From assembly GCA_030638935.1 (NCBI GenBank), contig DAOWDR010000264.1, forward strand, positions 1 to 9,843: a stretch of DNA of 9,843 nt. Direction: 5' to 3'. The notes beneath the pieces are model-generated. The model saw only the letters and a program-made list of their open reading frames with translations. It searched no databases and was not told where the DNA came from. Shown one piece after another: positions 6,968 through 9,843 of the stretch (position 1 is the stretch's first letter; each line of letters starts with the position of its first letter). The translations under genes and the position numbers were made by a program. The stretch comes from Desulfobacteraceae bacterium. GTDB lineage: Bacteria; Desulfobacterota; Desulfobacteria; Desulfobacterales; Desulfobacteraceae.

Positions 6968-7612
6968 ATGCCAAGACCAGCCCGACCGGAAAAAGAGGTT
7001 TATCAGGTTAAAGAAAAAATCCTAAAGGAGGCTCTGACTATCCTGATTGATGAAGGATATGACAATCTGTCCATGGGTAAAATAGGCAAGCATATGGGAA
7101 TGACTGCTGCAAACATATATAACTATTATCAAAATAAAGACGAGCTTTACAATGCCATCATTATTCATGGATACAATCTCCTCTACGATACCCTGGAAAA
7201 AGCCATTGAAAAAGCTCCCGATAAATTTGAACGTACCATGGCACTTCTCAGATCTTATCTTAATTTTGGTATAACAAACCCCCATTATTATCATCTGATG
7301 TTTTCAATGATCGCACCGAAATATCAGGACTACATCGGCACCCCCATGGAGGCGACTGCCTTTACTGAAAAACAAAATTCCCTGCGGGTGTTTGGGTTGG
7401 CAGTATCCATAGTAGAGGAATATACAAAAGACCACCCAGGTTACCAGGGAGTCGATGGTAAGATTATGGCCATACAATTGTGGAGCCAGCTCCATGGCAT
7501 TATTTCGCTTCATAACAGCGGAAACTTGATGGAAGCCGATGAAAAGCCTGATTTTATCATCCAGGAAATTTTAGCTAACCTGGAAATAACTATTAAGCGG
7601 GGAGTGAAATGA
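6968..7612 (+). CDS. TetR/AcrR-family regulator with WHG-type C-terminal domain
   Basis: A 214-residue one-component regulator, normal length for the family. The N-terminal DNA-binding domain spans about 12-65, with the helix-turn-helix at about 35-55 (SMGKIGKHMGMTAANIYNYY) followed by QNKDELYNAI. The C-terminal ligand domain includes LWSQLHGIISLH at 171-182, the W..xHG pattern of the WHG (TetR_C_33) group. The start at 6968 is preferred over an in-frame ATG at 6938 because GAGGT at 6959-6963 sits five bases before it and MPRPARPEKE is a usual TetR beginning; the upstream ATG would also fall inside the palindrome at 6926-6948. Its stop overlaps the next start by four bases (ATGA), so it is translationally coupled to the short-chain dehydrogenase and probably represses its own operon. 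The ligand is unknown; a fatty-acyl or related lipid is plausible from the neighbours. Confidence 0.92.
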   Translation: MPRPARPEKEVYQVKEKILKEALTILIDEGYDNLSMGKIGKHMGMTAANIYNYYQNKDELYNAIIIHGYNLLYDTLEKAIEKAPDKFERTMALLRSYLNFGITNPHYYHLMFSMIAPKYQDYIGTPMEATAFTEKQNSLRVFGLAVSIVEEYTKDHPGYQGVDGKIMAIQLWSQLHGIISLHNSGNLMEADEKPDFIIQEILANLEITIKRGVK

Positions 7613-8436
7613 AAAATTCTTCCTTTGAAGGAAAAAATGTTTACATTTTTGGCGGTTCTTCCGGGATAGGTCTTGCTGCAGCCCAGCAGTTTGCCGGCCT
7701 GGGGGCCAATCTATTTATCTATGCCAGGAACAAGGATGGTTTGCAGGCAGCAGCGTCACAGATAGAAAAACAAAGACGGGTAAATACCCAGATCGTTGCC
7801 TGGATGCCGGTGGATATCTCTGATAACCAGGAAGTTACCAGGGTCATAAACTCTTCTGTTGAGACAGGCATTCCCGATATTCTCATCAATTGTGCCGGCC
7901 GGGCATACCCTGATCATTTTGAGGCCATCACCTACGAGCAGTTTGAAGAAACAATGAAAATAAACCTTTTCGGCATTTGGAATACCATTGCTGCGGCATT
8001 GCCCCATATGAAAAAAAAGGGAGGGGCAATTGTCAATACATCGTCGGTGGTAGGGTATATCGGGGTGTTTGGATACACTGACTATGCGGCATCAAAATTT
8101 GGCATTCTGGGACTTTCAGAGGCGATGCGAAGTGAGTTTAAAAGATACAATATCAGTGTTTCCGTGCTTTGCCCCCCAGATACCAGGACAGCAGGATTTG
8201 AAGTGGAAAACCAGACAAAACCTGAAGAGACAAAGGCCATTTCGGAAAGCGGGGGTATTTTAGAATCAGATCAGGTTGCAAAGGAGCTGATCAAGGGAAT
8301 TGGTAAGGGTAAAAAAATGATAATTCCCGGGTTTGATGCGAAATTGACCTACTACCTGAAACGGTGGTGCCCGGGACTGGTGGAATTTGTCATGGACAGG
8401 ACCATTTTGAAAACTCAAAAAAAGTTGCAAAAATAA
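7609..8436 (+). CDS. Short-chain dehydrogenase, 3-ketodihydrosphingosine reductase-like
   Basis: A 275-residue classical SDR that reduces or oxidises a keto/hydroxyl group with NAD(P)H. The cofactor motif is GGSSGIG at 15-21. NCAG lies at 94-97, Asn118 in MKINLFG, catalytic Ser145/146 in VNTSSVVG, and Tyr159 and Lys163 in YAASK. Past the active site, residues 189-211 read PPDTRTAGFEVE, NQTKPEETKAI. This matches what I recall as the conserved PPDTxTPGFxxENxTKPxET segment of KDSR/TSC10, the enzyme that reduces 3-ketodihydrosphingosine in sphingolipid synthesis. NCAG and GYTDYAASKFGILGLSEA also resemble that group. The substrate here is inference; other 3-ketoacyl or sterol-like ketones remain possible. 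A GGGGAG ribosome site lies just before the ATG, which overlaps the TetR stop. The extended SDR starts 16 bases downstream, suggesting consecutive steps. Confidence 0.9.
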   Translation: MKNSSFEGKNVYIFGGSSGIGLAAAQQFAGLGANLFIYARNKDGLQAAASQIEKQRRVNTQIVAWMPVDISDNQEVTRVINSSVETGIPDILINCAGRAYPDHFEAITYEQFEETMKINLFGIWNTIAAALPHMKKKGGAIVNTSSVVGYIGVFGYTDYAASKFGILGLSEAMRSEFKRYNISVSVLCPPDTRTAGFEVENQTKPEETKAISESGGILESDQVAKELIKGIGKGKKMIIPGFDAKLTYYLKRWCPGLVEFVMDRTILKTQKKLQK

Positions 8437-8452
8437 AAAAGGAGGCTTGAAA

Positions 8453-9433
8453 ATGAAATGCCTGGTAACCGGTGCTACTGGGTTTCTTGGAACCAATATC
8501 GTCCATGAGCTTCTCAAAGATGGGTGGGATGTTCGTGCCTTTGGCCTGCCTGGATCCAATGCACTCTATATAAAAGAACTTCCCATTGAGATAATGTATG
8601 GAGATATCACCAACTTAAGGGATGTTGAAAAAGCAGTAGAGGGATGTGATAGTGTTATCCATGTGGCCGGAGATACATCCTGGTGGAAAAAACGGTTTGA
8701 ATTACAGCGTGAAATAAATGTGACAGGTACCGTCAATGTTGCACAAGCATGTCTTGGGGCAGGAATTAAGCGTCTTGTCCATACCAGTACCGTGGATACC
8801 CTTGGGTATAATTCAGATGGTATTGCAGATGAAACATGGAATCATTATAACTATGCCGGAACCGGATATAATTATGCAGACACCAAAAGAGAGGGGGAAA
8901 AACAGGTTCTTGACTATATCAATAAAGGTCTGGAAGTTGTTGTTATCTACCCGGGCAGCATGATAGGTCCCTATGATTTTACCCTGCAATATGGAAGACT
9001 GTTTTTTGACCTCAGGGATGGGAAGGTGCCGGGCTGCCCCAAGGGAGGTGTCAGCTTTGGCCATGTAACCCAGGTTGCAAAAGCCCATATTGCAGCTATC
9101 CAAAAAGGGGAATCCGGACAGTGCTATATCTGTGCCGGTGAAAATATTACCTACCAAACACTATTTCAAACCATAGCCGAAAAATTTGGAAAAAATGCAC
9201 CAGGATTCATCATGCCCCAAAGCATTTTTGTAGCCTATGGATATATCATGCAAACCCTGTCACTTATTACAAACAAACCGCCGGAGGTTGATCCGGGAGT
9301 CGCACGGTACATGTCGGTCAAGGCTTACTATGACAGCTCAAAAGCCATAAACACCTTGGGTTATCAAATTATCCCGGTTTCAAAAATGATCGATGATGCC
9401 TATGATTGGTATATTGATAATAACTACTTATAG
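8453..9433 (+). CDS. Extended SDR, NAD-dependent epimerase/dehydratase or dihydroflavonol-reductase type
   Basis: A 326-residue extended short-chain dehydrogenase. The nucleotide-binding motif GATGFLG is at 7-13 immediately after the first strand (MKCLVT). GDITN is at 50-54, HVAGDTSWW at 70-78, VHTSTVDTLG at 109-118, and the catalytic Tyr141 and Lys145 are in NYADTK. YPGSMIGPYD at 166-175 is the typical region after the active site. The pattern resembles HpnA-like hopanoid-associated and dihydroflavonol-reductase/3-beta-HSD-like members, which act on lipids or sugars. The substrate cannot be read from the sequence. The ATG at 8453 has a perfect GGAGG at 8441-8445, seven bases upstream; a TTG at 8447 is too close to that site. 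It is the last gene of the TetR-SDR operon. A strong terminator does not follow directly. Confidence 0.9.
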   Translation: MKCLVTGATGFLGTNIVHELLKDGWDVRAFGLPGSNALYIKELPIEIMYGDITNLRDVEKAVEGCDSVIHVAGDTSWWKKRFELQREINVTGTVNVAQACLGAGIKRLVHTSTVDTLGYNSDGIADETWNHYNYAGTGYNYADTKREGEKQVLDYINKGLEVVVIYPGSMIGPYDFTLQYGRLFFDLRDGKVPGCPKGGVSFGHVTQVAKAHIAAIQKGESGQCYICAGENITYQTLFQTIAEKFGKNAPGFIMPQSIFVAYGYIMQTLSLITNKPPEVDPGVARYMSVKAYYDSSKAINTLGYQIIPVSKMIDDAYDWYIDNNYL

Positions 9434-9541
9434 CCTTTGATTGTCAAAATATCCTCTGGGTTTTCCCACACCATTGGTGTTAAAATTGTTGTTCTATTCC
9501 GGAACATTTGTGGAGATATCTATAGAAAATTTAAAAAGTAT

Positions 9542-9570
9542 TTGACAAAAATTATTTTCTGAATAATAAA
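9542..9570 (+). promoter_or_regulatory. Promoter of the second TetR gene
   Basis: TTGACA at 9542-9547 and AATAAA at 9565-9570 are 17 bases apart (6/6 and 4/6 matches to sigma70). The -10 overlaps the left arm of the 30-bp palindrome at 9566-9595, so a bound repressor would block RNA polymerase. The stretch 9434-9541 before it holds no gene that I can see. Confidence 0.6.
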
Positions 9571-9595
9571 TTGATCATACGTCCGATCAATTTAT
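9566..9595. promoter_or_regulatory. 30-bp palindromic operator upstream of the second TetR gene
   Basis: ATAAATTGATC at 9566-9576 and GATCAATTTAT at 9585-9595 are perfect 11-bp inverted arms. The 8-base centre contains ACGT exactly on the symmetry axis (9579-9582), so 13 of 15 base pairs are symmetric. The site overlaps the predicted -10 and start of transcription and lies 27 bases before the TetR ATG at 9623. This is the classic layout of an autoregulatory TetR-family operator. Confidence 0.8.
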
Positions 9596-9622
9596 AACAA
9601 TTTAGATATGATGGAATGGAAA

Positions 9623-9843
9623 ATGGGAAGAAAAAGTATAGCAGATGAACGCCGCACACAGATTATCCAGGCATTTTACCTATGTGTGGTTAAGGAGGGG
9701 GCTGCCGGGGCTTCCATCCGGAAAATAGCCAATGAGGCAGGGGTATCACCCAGCACCCTCCATCACTATTTTAAGGACCGGGATGAAATCATCGAAGAGG
9801 CAGTGGTCTATTTTACCGATGAGATTTTCAACCGATTTTCCAA
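9623..9843 (+). CDS. TetR/AcrR-family regulator, N-terminal part (runs off right edge)
   Basis: Seventy-three codons are visible before the window ends. The sequence begins MGRKSIADERRTQIIQAFYL and continues with the helix-turn-helix SIRKIANEAGVSPSTLHHYF and KDRDEIIEEAV, a standard TetR DNA-binding domain. ATGs at 9608 and 9611 are in frame, but MGRKS is a common TetR beginning and GGA at 9618-9620 sits just before the ATG at 9623. The protein differs clearly from the TetR at 6968, and its candidate operator has different arms, so the two probably recognise different sites. The ligand-binding part is not visible. Whether it controls the upstream SDR pair or genes to the right is unknown. Confidence 0.92.
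   Translation, partial: MGRKSIADERRTQIIQAFYLCVVKEGAAGASIRKIANEAGVSPSTLHHYFKDRDEIIEEAVVYFTDEIFNRFS

Noticed and set aside
9468..9480. Hairpin ACACC-ATT-GGTGT after the extended SDR gene
   Set aside because: The stem is five base pairs and no continuous T run follows, so it is not a convincing terminator.

Overview
The window looks like chromosomal DNA from a Desulfobacterota (former Deltaproteobacteria) sulfate reducer, probably Desulfobacteraceae-like. This is inference from moderate GC, the style of the proteins, and the mix of a B12-type radical SAM protein, an archaeal-type methyltransferase, a chemoreceptor and TetR-controlled oxidoreductases. No rRNA or other lineage marker is present to prove it. 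Eight genes are read here, two of them cut by the window edges. There is no RNA gene, insertion sequence or CRISPR array, and no gene-free stretch longer than about 190 bases.

Left part (1-4579). A minus-strand radical SAM gene of the TIGR03960 type runs off the left edge. It is divergent from a tight plus-strand operon: asnS (asparaginyl-tRNA synthetase), a COG2521-like archaeal-type SAM methyltransferase, and a fused hisH-hisF gene. The intergenic gaps in the operon are 16 and 28 bases. The fused protein carries a glutaminase domain followed by a cyclase domain with the insertions typical of fungal and plant HIS7 rather than of ordinary bacterial HisF.

Middle (4580-6854). A stand-alone methyl-accepting chemotaxis protein has its own promoter region and a strong intrinsic terminator. 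Its layout is a membrane helix, a Cache-like periplasmic sensor, a second membrane helix, HAMP, and a signalling hairpin.

Right part (6855-9843). A TetR/AcrR regulator with a candidate palindromic operator is translationally coupled (ATGA overlap) to a short-chain dehydrogenase with the sequence signature of 3-ketodihydrosphingosine reductases. An extended SDR (NAD-dependent epimerase/reductase type) follows 16 bases later. This looks like a three-gene regulated lipid- or polyketide-type reduction cassette. A second, unrelated TetR gene begins near the right edge. Its promoter overlaps a 30-bp near-perfect palindrome, the clearest regulatory site in the window.

The best candidates for something unusual are the eukaryote-type HisHF fusion in a translation-gene operon, the sphingoid-base-reductase-like cassette under TetR control, and the 30-bp palindrome.
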